DNA from: Fuerstiella sp041398845
Lineage (GTDB): Bacteria > Planctomycetota > Planctomycetia > Planctomycetales > Planctomycetaceae
Length of the DNA stretch: 64,000 nucleotides
Assembly (NCBI GenBank): GCA_041398845.1
Contig: JAWKTZ010000019.1
Location: 1-64,000 of the forward strand
Direction: 5' to 3'
A program made the position numbers and the translations under genes. This document shows positions 17,304-26,668 of the stretch, in pieces. Every line of letters begins with the position of its first letter. Positions within the stretch are counted from its first letter, which is position 1. Below the pieces are notes generated by a model that was given only the letters and a program-made list of their open reading frames with translations, was not told the DNA's origin and did no database searches.

Positions 17304-17729
17304 GACGGGTCTTCGGCTGAACATTCAGCTTGCGCAAGTTTTGTTCCCGGATTTCAGAGAGCCAATGGCCTGAAAGGCCGTTTGAGCAGCGAAGCCCCAA
17401 ACCGTCGGCTCACGCCGACGGCTACGTGCTGTCACGGCTACGCCGCTCAAGAGACGTCACGGCATTTCCCTTGAAGAGAGTCGCAGGGAACAAATCGGTC
17501 ATCAATTATCTCCGAGAACACAGTCGTCAACCCCAAATTTCTGACGCCCCTGCTCCAGCCCGGGCAGAAGCACGTGTGTCAGATGCGACATCTGTAGCCG
17601 TTCTTCCGGTCGAAGACTGTTGGCCGGTTGTATCGACCTGTCGCGTCCGGAATACGTCGACAAATCCACGTCACTGTTACGGTCATGACGTAGGTTTTCA
17701 GGGTGGAAAAGTATGCCCTGGACTGTTCG
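17304..17729. promoter_or_regulatory. 426-base spacer with palindrome upstream of the DUF4347 gene
   Basis: Contains a perfect 8-bp stem palindrome CCGTCGGCTCACGCCGACGG at 17402-17421, a motif of a kind scattered in planctomycete intergenic DNA. No gene was recognised. The promoter of the large DUF4347 gene should be in this stretch, but no clear -10/-35 could be assigned. Confidence 0.45.
17402..17421. repeat. short palindrome (8-bp stem)
   Basis: CCGTCGGC, loop TCAC, GCCGACGG: perfect stem. It sits 308 bases before the DUF4347 start and may be a leftover of a dispersed repeat or a terminator for the VanZ-like gene. Confidence 0.6.
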
Positions 17730-20700
17730 ATGAATTCTCAGCCCCAAAACATCACTCTGCGCACACGCCTGCTTGTCGACGCGGCGCTGGCGGCAGTGCG
17801 TCGTGGTTTCAAGGGCGAAAGCGATTCATTGATGCGCCCTACTCGGCTGCTGCAGCTTGAACAGCGGGTGCTGATGAGTGCAACGCCGGCCGCAGTTGTT
17901 GCCGATGCCGCCGATGCAGCGACGGCAGTGGAACAGGCTGGTGTGTTCGCAGACAGCACGACCGGGCCGCTCAATTCTGATATCGCGACCAACGCGGCGA
18001 CTGAAAATCCTGCCGACAGCCATGCAGATTCGTCCCTGCCGGCCGCTCAAAGCCACGTCGAACTGGTGGTCATCGACCCCTCTGCGGAACACTACGACCA
18101 GCTTGTCGCCGACCTTCAGTCGCAGGAAAATCGTCACTTTGAGATTCTGATCCTGAATCCGCGTCAGGACGGAATATCTCAGATTACCGACGCCCTGCGG
18201 AATCTGAGCGACGTATCGGCCATCCATCTGGTATCGCACGGCGAAGACGGTGAGATCCTGCTTGGCACGAGCGTTCTCAGCCAAAAGAACATTGCTCGAC
18301 ACGCCCCAGAACTGGTGACATGGCAGCATGCGCTGACTGCTGACGCCGACCTTTTGATTTACGGCTGCGACCTTGCCGCCAGCGCCGACGGGATCGCGCT
18401 GACGGAGTCACTGAACGTGTTGCTGAGAGCGGATGTTGCCGCCAGCGACGACCTCACTGGTCACTCAGACCTTGGCGGCGACTGGGACCTGGAAGTCGAT
18501 ATTGGAAGCATCGAAACGAACGTTGCATTCACGACGCAGTTACAGTCAGAATGGACCAGCCTGCTGGCCTTGAATGCCTACGAGTCCTTCGACTATTCCG
18601 CCGGTACGCTCGAGGCCGCCAACGGTGGAACGGGCTTCGCCAACGGATGGACCAGAACCGGTGGAACATCAGCGGATGTCATTTCCACTGGTTTGACTGG
18701 TCCCGCCGGTCTGCCTGCAGATCAGGGCGGAGCGGCTGAAATGGGGACCGTCCTTGTATTTTCACAAAGTCGTGATCTGAACACGACGTTGGGTGCCGAT
18801 GGCACAACCGTATGGTTCAGCTTTTTGCTGCAACCTGACGGGACAACCGGTGGCCTGTCTCTGGTGATTGGCGACGGCGACGGTGCGACGAATACGGTCA
18901 ACATTGGAACAAGCGGGAATGATTTTCTGGTGGGTCCTGACGGAAACGGGTCCGGATCGAAAATCACCGGTGCCGTTGTCAGCGGGCAGACGTACTTTCT
19001 GGTCGTTCAGGTGGATTTTGCCGCTGGTAACGACACCGTTACTTTATATCTGGATCCCACGGCCGGGGTCAGTGCGCCGGATTCACTTCCCGCAGCGACC
19101 GCACAACTCACAACGGCCGATCTGGGTACGTTCACGCAAATCGGATTGCTCGGTGGATTCCTGGGCAACAACTCCGTCATCGACGAGATTCGAGTGGGCG
19201 ATACCTTTGCCGATGTGGCGGGTGGTGCGGCCAGCTCGACTGTCACTGCCAGAGCCGACAACTACACCACATCAGAAAACTCAGCACTGACGATTGCGGC
19301 GAGCGGTGTCCTGACAAATGACACTCAGGGACCACCACCGACGGCGGGCAATACGCTGGGCCACTCGGCGGCAGACGATACGAACGGTGACAATGTCTGG
19401 GACAACGGAACCGGCACCAGCGGCTTCGACTGGGACTTCAGCGGCGGCGGCGTCACCTACACAACGACTCCAACGACATCGCTGAGCAACATCACTGCAG
19501 CCTGGAGTTTTGACGGCACCGGCGGCGGGACGGCGAATGGTTTCGAATCAATTGCCGGCAATCCCACGGACGACCCCGCCAGCTTTGAACTCTGGTTCAA
19601 TCCAACCGATGCCGTGGGGCAGGAGATCATCTTTGAAACCGGAGGAGTCGGGCAAGGCACATCGTTGTCACTCGACGGATCAACGCTGGAACTGCTCGTG
19701 AAGAAAGGCAGCAGCACAGCGCTGGCGACGTACGACCTCGCCGCTGAAATTGCGGCCGACGAGTTCATTCACGTCATCGGTGTTGTCGACAACGCTTCGG
19801 CCATTCCTGACGTGTATCTGTACGTCAACGGATCGCTGGTTGATTCGGTGATGGACGTGTCCGGGCTGACATTCTGGGGCAATGGCGATCCCAGCGGACT
19901 TGGTACGGTGAACGGCGACACGGAGACATCCAATACGTCGAACTTTGAAGGCGAAATCGCTGTCTTCCGCCTGTACGAATCCGATCTTCCTGCCAACGAG
20001 GTGCTGACGAATTACCATTCCGTTTCCCAATCCGGCAGCTCGTCGCTGACCGCCACCAATCTCAACACCACCGGAACCATCGGCACGGTCGCACTGAACT
20101 CCGACGGTTCGTTTATCTACACCCCACAGGCCGGCTTTACAGGTACTGATACATTCACGTACGCAGCGACCAACGGAACCAACAGTGATACCGCGACTGT
20201 GACCATCACGGTGACTCCGGTTCCGAACAGTGCTCCCAACGCTGCTGGCGGCGGGCCGTACACGATCAACGAAGGTGATTCCCTCACGCTTGATGCCAGC
20301 AGTTCGTTCGACCCGGATTCGGATCCACTGACCTACAAGTGGGATCTGGACAACGACGGCGATTTCGACGAAGCGGGAGAACCGACAGGAACTGCTCCCA
20401 CTGTTTCGTGGGCCACTCTGAACAGTTTCGGCATCACCAATGACGGAACCTACACAATCGGTTTGCAGGTTGACGATGGCAACGGAGGAACCGACACCGC
20501 TACGGCAACACTGATCGTCAACAACGTGGCTCCGGCGCTGGCGTCTTCGACCACGGTGTCCACTGCCGAAAATACCACGTCCGTACAGTTTGTGACCGCA
20601 ACCGACCCGGTCGACACTCCAGGTTTCAGCATCACCGGGGGAACCGACCAGGCTCGATTCATGATCGATTCCGTTTCCGGCGAACTGTCGTTCATCGTTG

Positions 20701-22451
20701 CCCCGGATTTTGAAACGCCCTCAGACGCTGATCTCAACAACACATATCTGGTCGAAGTGACAGCCAGTGATGGAGATGGCGGCACGATTGCCCACACGGT
20801 TGCAGTGACGGTCACAGACTCCAACGACAACGTTCCGGTGATTGCCTCGGGACAGTCGTTCAGTGTGAGCGAAGCGGCAGCAAACGGAACATCGCTGGGA
20901 ACCGTTGTCGCCACCGACGCGGATGCGGGGACGGTGTTCAGCAACTGGACGATCACCGGCGGCAACACCGACGGCATCTTTGCGATCAACGCGTCCACCG
21001 GCCAGATCACCGTTGTCAACAACAGCAATCTCGACTTCGAAACTACTTCCGGCTATGTGCTCAGTCTCACCGTGTCAGACGGTGTCAACACGTCCGCCAT
21101 CGGAACGATTCAAATCAATGTTGTTGATCAAAACGTTGCTCCGTCTGGAAGCAACGATGCGTACACAGTCAGTGAAGGAGAAACGCTGACCGTTCTAAGC
21201 GCGGTCGGAGTTCTGAGCAACGACACCGACGCTGATGGGGACACACTGTCCACCAGTCTTTTGACAAACCCGGCGCACGCGGCTGGATTCACGTTCAACA
21301 ATGATGGATCGTTCACCTATCGCCATGACGGCAGCGAAACTCTGTCGGATTCGTTTACGTATACCGTTTCCGATGGAACTCTGACAGCCACCGCAACAGT
21401 CAATCTGACAGTGACTCCCGTCAATGATGCTCCGATTTTGACAACAGCCAGTCTGACGTACAACGTGCCGGACCAGAATCCGCTGACTATCGCTGCACCG
21501 GGACTGCTGGCCGGGGTGACGGATGCGGAAGGTGATGTGTTGACTGTTGTGCTTGCAATCGCTCCGCAGCACGGCACACTAAATCTCAACCCGGATGGTT
21601 CGTTTGCCTACACCGCCGACAATGGCTTCACAGGAACGGACACGTTTCGCTTTCACGTGACGGACGGAGTTTCCGACAGCGGTCAGAGACTTGTGACTCT
21701 GGAGGTGACGGAAGCCTTTTCGGCCAGCAATCCCGTCGGCGACACCAGTCCTGTGGTGGAAAACAATGTGACCGAATCGGACGCTGAAACGAACGTTGCA
21801 ACGGAAGCGCAGGCATCTCAGCCTGCACTGGCAGACAGTCCGCCGGAAGCTGTCCCGGTCGGCAACAGCGAACGGCAGATCAGCCAGCCGACGCCTTCCT
21901 CTGACGAAGCGCCCGGTGGCAGCACTCAGACAATCGGTCTCAGCCCGACAGTGCTGGACGACGTCACCTTCATCGCTGACCAGGCCGCATCGATTTCAAC
22001 GTCGATTTCCGGCCGTGTTCGAGCGTCTGAACTGGTCACTCTTGAGCGTCAGTCGACGGAATCTGAATCCGTCGCTCCCGGGTCGGGTGATTCGACTGAA
22101 GAAGCACGACGACCAACGTTCAGTTATGAACGCTACGCGGAGCTGCGAGGCACCGTTCAGCAGATTTCGGGATTCGAAGACAGTCTGACGTCAGAGTATT
22201 CCATCAGCGACATGACGGCCAGCACCGTTGCCGTGGCGGGATCATCAATCGTCATTGGGTCAATCGTCACGGCGCTGCGCACGGGCCTGCTGGCGCTGGG
22301 ATTCCTGAGTCAGTTACCCGTCTGGACATTATTTGACCCGTTGCTGGTGATGGACGGTGTCAGTGGTGGTGACGACGGAGATTCACTGCAGGACATCATC
22401 GACCGGCAGCCCGATGCGTCCCTGCCGAAACAACACGACCATGCCCATTGA
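17730..22451 (+). CDS. giant DUF4347 surface protein with LamG, PKD and cadherin-like modules
   Basis: A 1573-residue protein. Order of modules: LEPR-XLL-like motif LEQRVLMSA (about residue 42), DUF4347 (about 108-280: HVELVVIDPSAEHYDQL, IHLVSHGEDGEI, LLIYGCDLAASADG, DLTGHSDLGGDWDLE), a LamG-like domain (about 285-495), a second LamG-like domain (about 585-755), a PKD domain (about 832-930, YKWDLDNDGDFDEAGEP), two cadherin-like repeats, then Ig-like repeats of the SFTYTVSDGT type. The last 250 residues are a disordered linker and a membrane segment (VAGSSIVIGSIVTALRTGLLALGF). It probably mediates surface adhesion. ATG 17730 is preferred over GTG 17703. The hybrid kinase follows after 64 bases. 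Confidence 0.88.
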   Translation: MNSQPQNITLRTRLLVDAALAAVRRGFKGESDSLMRPTRLLQLEQRVLMSATPAAVVADAADAATAVEQAGVFADSTTGPLNSDIATNAATENPADSHADSSLPAAQSHVELVVIDPSAEHYDQLVADLQSQENRHFEILILNPRQDGISQITDALRNLSDVSAIHLVSHGEDGEILLGTSVLSQKNIARHAPELVTWQHALTADADLLIYGCDLAASADGIALTESLNVLLRADVAASDDLTGHSDLGGDWDLEVDIGSIETNVAFTTQLQSEWTSLLALNAYESFDYSAGTLEAANGGTGFANGWTRTGGTSADVISTGLTGPAGLPADQGGAAEMGTVLVFSQSRDLNTTLGADGTTVWFSFLLQPDGTTGGLSLVIGDGDGATNTVNIGTSGNDFLVGPDGNGSGSKITGAVVSGQTYFLVVQVDFAAGNDTVTLYLDPTAGVSAPDSLPAATAQLTTADLGTFTQIGLLGGFLGNNSVIDEIRVGDTFADVAGGAASSTVTARADNYTTSENSALTIAASGVLTNDTQGPPPTAGNTLGHSAADDTNGDNVWDNGTGTSGFDWDFSGGGVTYTTTPTTSLSNITAAWSFDGTGGGTANGFESIAGNPTDDPASFELWFNPTDAVGQEIIFETGGVGQGTSLSLDGSTLELLVKKGSSTALATYDLAAEIAADEFIHVIGVVDNASAIPDVYLYVNGSLVDSVMDVSGLTFWGNGDPSGLGTVNGDTETSNTSNFEGEIAVFRLYESDLPANEVLTNYHSVSQSGSSSLTATNLNTTGTIGTVALNSDGSFIYTPQAGFTGTDTFTYAATNGTNSDTATVTITVTPVPNSAPNAAGGGPYTINEGDSLTLDASSSFDPDSDPLTYKWDLDNDGDFDEAGEPTGTAPTVSWATLNSFGITNDGTYTIGLQVDDGNGGTDTATATLIVNNVAPALASSTTVSTAENTTSVQFVTATDPVDTPGFSITGGTDQARFMIDSVSGELSFIVAPDFETPSDADLNNTYLVEVTASDGDGGTIAHTVAVTVTDSNDNVPVIASGQSFSVSEAAANGTSLGTVVATDADAGTVFSNWTITGGNTDGIFAINASTGQITVVNNSNLDFETTSGYVLSLTVSDGVNTSAIGTIQINVVDQNVAPSGSNDAYTVSEGETLTVLSAVGVLSNDTDADGDTLSTSLLTNPAHAAGFTFNNDGSFTYRHDGSETLSDSFTYTVSDGTLTATATVNLTVTPVNDAPILTTASLTYNVPDQNPLTIAAPGLLAGVTDAEGDVLTVVLAIAPQHGTLNLNPDGSFAYTADNGFTGTDTFRFHVTDGVSDSGQRLVTLEVTEAFSASNPVGDTSPVVENNVTESDAETNVATEAQASQPALADSPPEAVPVGNSERQISQPTPSSDEAPGGSTQTIGLSPTVLDDVTFIADQAASISTSISGRVRASELVTLERQSTESESVAPGSGDSTEEARRPTFSYERYAELRGTVQQISGFEDSLTSEYSISDMTASTVAVAGSSIVIGSIVTALRTGLLALGFLSQLPVWTLFDPLLVMDGVSGGDDGDSLQDIIDRQPDASLPKQHDHAH

Positions 22452-22515
22452 TTTCTGAAACGGACCTGTCCCTGACCATTTCAACGGCCGACGTTTTCTT
22501 CCCGGATCTGTCATC

Positions 22516-25290
22516 ATGTTTCGCCTTTCCGCCGCCACTCGTATCACGCTCGGACTTGTCTGTTCGATGCTGGGCATCCTGATGGCAGCTCGCTACCTGA
22601 ATCTGTTGCCCGATGAGGAACAGATGGTGACGTCTCATCGAGCTCAGATTGTCGAATCTCTGGCCTTCACCAGCGCTCCAATCATCGAGGCGGGTGAACT
22701 GCCCAAGCTGCAGGCCGTTCTGGAAGCTCTGGTCAGTCGACACAGTCAGTTGATCTCCGCCGGGATTCGGACCATCGACGGTGAAATTCTGGTGGCGGCC
22801 GGTCGGCATACAGAAATCTGGCCGATGAATCTGGGCGACAGATCAACAGGTCGATTCATGCAGGTCACACTGTCGGCTCAGGACCTGCCACAGTGGGGAC
22901 GTCTGGAAGTCGCGTTCACTCCACTGCGACCGGAAGGAACTCTGGGAGCCTTTCAGACCGGAATGACTCAATTGCTGGTGTTCTGCGCACCGGTTGCCTT
23001 CTTTTCGTTCCGTTGGTTTCTGACGATGGTCCTGAAGAATCTGGATCCCACGCACGCTGTTCCGCGGCGCGTGCGTGAGGCCCTGGACATTCTTTCGGAA
23101 GGATTGATGATTGTCGGTTTGAACGATCGAGTACTTCTGGCCAACAAGGCCATGGAATTGATGACCGGCCACCAGCACAACAAAATGATCGGTGTCAAAG
23201 CCTCCAGCCTGCAGCTTCAACCGCTGCACGATTCCGACCGTCCGTTGCCGTGGACACAGGCCCTGTCCGAAAACCGCAGTGTTTCAAACGTCATGATGGT
23301 GCTCACAGCCAACGCCGCAGGCTCGGAGCGCCGAAGCTGGACACAGGGTCTGCGAGACGGCCTCAAAGGCAAATCGGCAGGATCGACTGAGCCAGTTGGC
23401 ACAGCGCGAATTTTTCGAGTCAACTGTTCACCTCTTGCGGGAAACGACGGAGAAAAGCGCGGCGTCATGGTGACGTTTGACGATGTGACCGTTCTCGAAC
23501 AGAACAAGATCGAACTGAGCGAAGCCAGGGATGAAGCCGAAGCCGCCAATCGCGCGAAGAGCCACTTTCTGGCCAATATGAGTCACGAGATTCGCAACCC
23601 GATGAATGCGATTGTCGGGTTCACCGACATTCTGCGTCGTGGCATGGCTGACAGCGAAGAAACACGACGCGACTATCTGAACACTATCCACACCAGCGGG
23701 ACTCACCTGGTCGGCCTGATCAACGACATTCTGGACCTGTCGAAAATTGAATCGGGCAAGATGGAACTGGAAATCTGTGAATGCCGTCCCTACCTGCTGA
23801 TGAACGAAGTCGTCAGCGTGCTGAAAATGAAAGCTCTGGAACAGGGTCTGACTCTGGAGCACGAAATTGTCAGCGTGATTCCGGAGACCATTCAGTCTGA
23901 CCCGACTCGACTGAGACAAATTCTGATGAATCTGATTGGCAACGCCATTAAGTTCACGTCCACTGGCGGCGTCAGAATTCTGGCCGAAGCACTCACCACG
24001 GAAGGCAGACCTCAATTGCGTTTCAGCGTTGTGGATACCGGAATCGGGATGTCGCCGGAACAGTGCGGCAGGGTCTTTGAAGAATTTGTTCAGGCCGATA
24101 GTTCCGTCACACGACGTTTCGGTGGAACCGGACTTGGACTGGCCATCAGTCGACGTCTGACCGAAGCTCTTGGAGGAGAAGTCACCGTCACAAGTGTCGA
24201 GGGACAGGGAACCACCTTCGCCTTTACCGTGAACACGGGCGAAATCGCGAATGTTCCGCTGATTGACAATCAGTCGGCGGCGGCAATGCTTCAGCAACGT
24301 CAGCCAACGGAACACCTGGAACTGTCCGTTCACTTCCGACCGGCTCGAGTCCTTGTGACCGACGACACTCCGGCGAATCGGCAACTGGTCGGGTTGGTTC
24401 TGCGGCGTTCCGGTCTGACGGTGGACGAGGCCGAAAACGGACTTCAGGCATTTGAAAAGGCCACAACGGAAAACTATGACCTGATTCTGATGGACATGCA
24501 GATGCCGGTGATGGACGGATTCACGGCGACACAGAAACTGCGATCCGCAGGCATCACCGTACCCGTCCTGGCACTGACTGCCAACGTCATGCAGTCCGAC
24601 CGCGACCGCTGCCAGGCCGCCGGCTGCAACGACTTCCTTACGAAACCCATCGACATCGACAAAGTTCTGCAGACCCTGTCGCAGTATCTGGCTGTCGATG
24701 AAACACCAGCACTCGTTGAACAGTCGGAGTCACCGGAGTTACCGGAGTCGACTGTGTTGCAGCAGTCGACTGTGTCAAAAGTGTCGCTGGAGTTGCCGGT
24801 GACCGGAACTGTGCGAACCGTTCAGGACATCGACCGAGTTCTGCAGATGGTTGACAAGGTACTCGCACCGATCCCGAACGTCTCGCCAATATCACGCCAG
24901 CCTGACGATGCCGCAGAAGACTGTGTTCCAGCACCAAAGACACGATCAACGACCCGCCGCCGAATTCGATCCACTCTGCCGACATCCATTCCGGAGTTCT
25001 TCGAAATCGTCCGGCAGTTTACAAAGGGTCTGCCCGTTCTGCTGGCGGATATGCATCAGGCTCTGAAGGACGGCGATTATCAGGAACTGTGTGAGCTCGC
25101 TCACAAACTGAAAGGCACCGGTGGCACAGTCGGATTTGCCGAATTCACAGCTCCAGCTCAACGCCTGCAGAGTCTGGCTGAATCGCATGACGATGTCGGC
25201 ATCGAGGACGTTCTGGCAGAGCTGGAAACCCTGTCGGCCAGCATTGAATTGACTGACACACACGAACGTGAACCGGCGTTTGGAGTTTGA
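22516..25290 (+). CDS. hybrid sensor histidine kinase with receiver and HPt domains
   Basis: A 924-residue membrane kinase. Membrane segments near residues 9-30 and 150-172 enclose a periplasmic sensor region of about 120 residues. A PAS-like domain (LDILSEGLMIVGLNDRVLLANKAMELMTG) precedes HisKA with His 357 (NMSHEIRNPMNAIVGF), HATPase with NLIGNAIKFTSTG, DTGIGM and GGTGLGLAIS, a receiver domain with phosphoacceptor Asp 660 (LILMDMQMPVMDG) and an HPt domain with His 863 (CELAHKLKGTGGTVGF). All phosphorelay residues are present. There is no separate response regulator nearby. It is likely cotranscribed with the DUF4347 protein, hinting that the two share a surface-sensing task. Confidence 0.95.
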   Translation: MFRLSAATRITLGLVCSMLGILMAARYLNLLPDEEQMVTSHRAQIVESLAFTSAPIIEAGELPKLQAVLEALVSRHSQLISAGIRTIDGEILVAAGRHTEIWPMNLGDRSTGRFMQVTLSAQDLPQWGRLEVAFTPLRPEGTLGAFQTGMTQLLVFCAPVAFFSFRWFLTMVLKNLDPTHAVPRRVREALDILSEGLMIVGLNDRVLLANKAMELMTGHQHNKMIGVKASSLQLQPLHDSDRPLPWTQALSENRSVSNVMMVLTANAAGSERRSWTQGLRDGLKGKSAGSTEPVGTARIFRVNCSPLAGNDGEKRGVMVTFDDVTVLEQNKIELSEARDEAEAANRAKSHFLANMSHEIRNPMNAIVGFTDILRRGMADSEETRRDYLNTIHTSGTHLVGLINDILDLSKIESGKMELEICECRPYLLMNEVVSVLKMKALEQGLTLEHEIVSVIPETIQSDPTRLRQILMNLIGNAIKFTSTGGVRILAEALTTEGRPQLRFSVVDTGIGMSPEQCGRVFEEFVQADSSVTRRFGGTGLGLAISRRLTEALGGEVTVTSVEGQGTTFAFTVNTGEIANVPLIDNQSAAAMLQQRQPTEHLELSVHFRPARVLVTDDTPANRQLVGLVLRRSGLTVDEAENGLQAFEKATTENYDLILMDMQMPVMDGFTATQKLRSAGITVPVLALTANVMQSDRDRCQAAGCNDFLTKPIDIDKVLQTLSQYLAVDETPALVEQSESPELPESTVLQQSTVSKVSLELPVTGTVRTVQDIDRVLQMVDKVLAPIPNVSPISRQPDDAAEDCVPAPKTRSTTRRRIRSTLPTSIPEFFEIVRQFTKGLPVLLADMHQALKDGDYQELCELAHKLKGTGGTVGFAEFTAPAQRLQSLAESHDDVGIEDVLAELETLSASIELTDTHEREPAFGV

Positions 25291-25531
25291 CGGCGAGATC
25301 ATCACCAGTCCTGCGTCAAACAGCAGAATGCTCGGGCAGACTCCGGATCCTCGAAAGGAAACGCCTCGGCCGACATTTTGCGATCTTTTTAAGTTGTTTT
25401 CCTGAAACATGTTGCGGAAACCGGGGTGGCCCTGATTCACATTGACCGGCTGTCGAGAAAGCCGATACCATGCGGGCGATGTCGATTTCTGACAGTCGAC
25501 TCCACCAGACACAGAATTCAGGGACGAATTC

Positions 25532-26614
25532 ATGCCGGATCCTGCGGACGACCTGCATCAGGTCATTCCATTGAACCACGTGGACCAGCTTTGGGAAGCG
25601 CGCGCCATTATTCGACGCGAAGCGGAGGCGTTGCTGGAACTGGCCGATCACCTGGAAGCGTCGTTTTGCGATGCCGTGCAACTGATTCAGCGGTCTTCCG
25701 GAAGCGTGATTGTGACCGGAGTCGGCAAGGCCGGACTGATCGGCCAGAAAATTGTGGCCACGATGGCCAGCACGGGAACTCGAGCATCATTTCTGCATCC
25801 CACCGAAGCCGTGCACGGTGACCTGGGCTGTGTCGCTTCGAATGATGTTGTCCTGGCTCTGTCCAACAGCGGACGTTCAGAAGAGGTGCTGCGCCTGCTT
25901 CCAGTGCTCGGACGACTGAACATTCCGATCATCGCCATCACGCGCGATCACGACAATCCTCTGGCCGGTGCTGCTCAGGTGGTGCTGGCCATCGGACGTC
26001 ACACCGAAGCCGGCGAACTGAAGCTGGCTCCCACCACCAGCACCACAGCCATGCTGGCCATGGGCGATGCGCTGTCGCTGGTTCTGAGCAAAGCGAAGGG
26101 GTTTACAGAGAATGACTTTGCCATGTTTCATCCCGCAGGAGCATTGGGACGGAAGCTGCAGCCGGTCGATGAAGTCATGCGGCGTGGCGCTGACTTTCGA
26201 GTGGCCATGGAAACGGACACGGTGCGTCACGTGATGATTGAACTCAGCCGCCCCGGACGTCGCACCGGCGCGGTTGTGTTGACGAAGCCGGATGGACGTC
26301 TGAGCGGAATCTTCACCGACAGCGATCTGGCTCGGCTGTTTGAACAGCGGCGTGAACATCTGGTGGATCGACCGATCGCCGAAGTTATGACCGTGAATCC
26401 CACCACAATTCGGCCTCATTGCCTGTTGCCGGAGGCGCTGCATCTGATGGCCGAACGAAAACTCAGTGAACTGCCGGTTGTGGATGCGAGCGGCGTGCCG
26501 CTGGGTTTGATAGACATCACCGATGTCATCGATTGTTCGGCGACAGATCTCGACCATTCTGTCATTCGTCAGAGGCCGGACGCCGGCATCAACCGTCGCG
26601 CCAGATCCGCCTGA
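25532..26614 (+). CDS. kdsD: arabinose-5-phosphate isomerase (KpsF/GutQ type)
   Basis: A 360-residue enzyme with an SIS domain and tandem CBS domains, the full family length. It converts D-ribulose 5-phosphate to D-arabinose 5-phosphate, the first step of Kdo synthesis for lipopolysaccharide, in the cytoplasm. SIS motifs are VIVTGVGKAGLIGQKI, FLHPTEAVHGDLG and LALSNSGRSEEVL; FHPAGALGRKL is the conserved link to the CBS pair (VRHVMIELSRPG and IAEVMTVNPTTIRP). The neighbouring LptA/OstA-like gene, 54 bases downstream, supports an LPS role. Confidence 0.93.
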   Translation: MPDPADDLHQVIPLNHVDQLWEARAIIRREAEALLELADHLEASFCDAVQLIQRSSGSVIVTGVGKAGLIGQKIVATMASTGTRASFLHPTEAVHGDLGCVASNDVVLALSNSGRSEEVLRLLPVLGRLNIPIIAITRDHDNPLAGAAQVVLAIGRHTEAGELKLAPTTSTTAMLAMGDALSLVLSKAKGFTENDFAMFHPAGALGRKLQPVDEVMRRGADFRVAMETDTVRHVMIELSRPGRRTGAVVLTKPDGRLSGIFTDSDLARLFEQRREHLVDRPIAEVMTVNPTTIRPHCLLPEALHLMAERKLSELPVVDASGVPLGLIDITDVIDCSATDLDHSVIRQRPDAGINRRARSA

Positions 26615-26668
26615 TGGACTCCGTCGTCCGGTCTGTCTCCCTGTTTTACGACTGAGGCTTTTTCTGCC

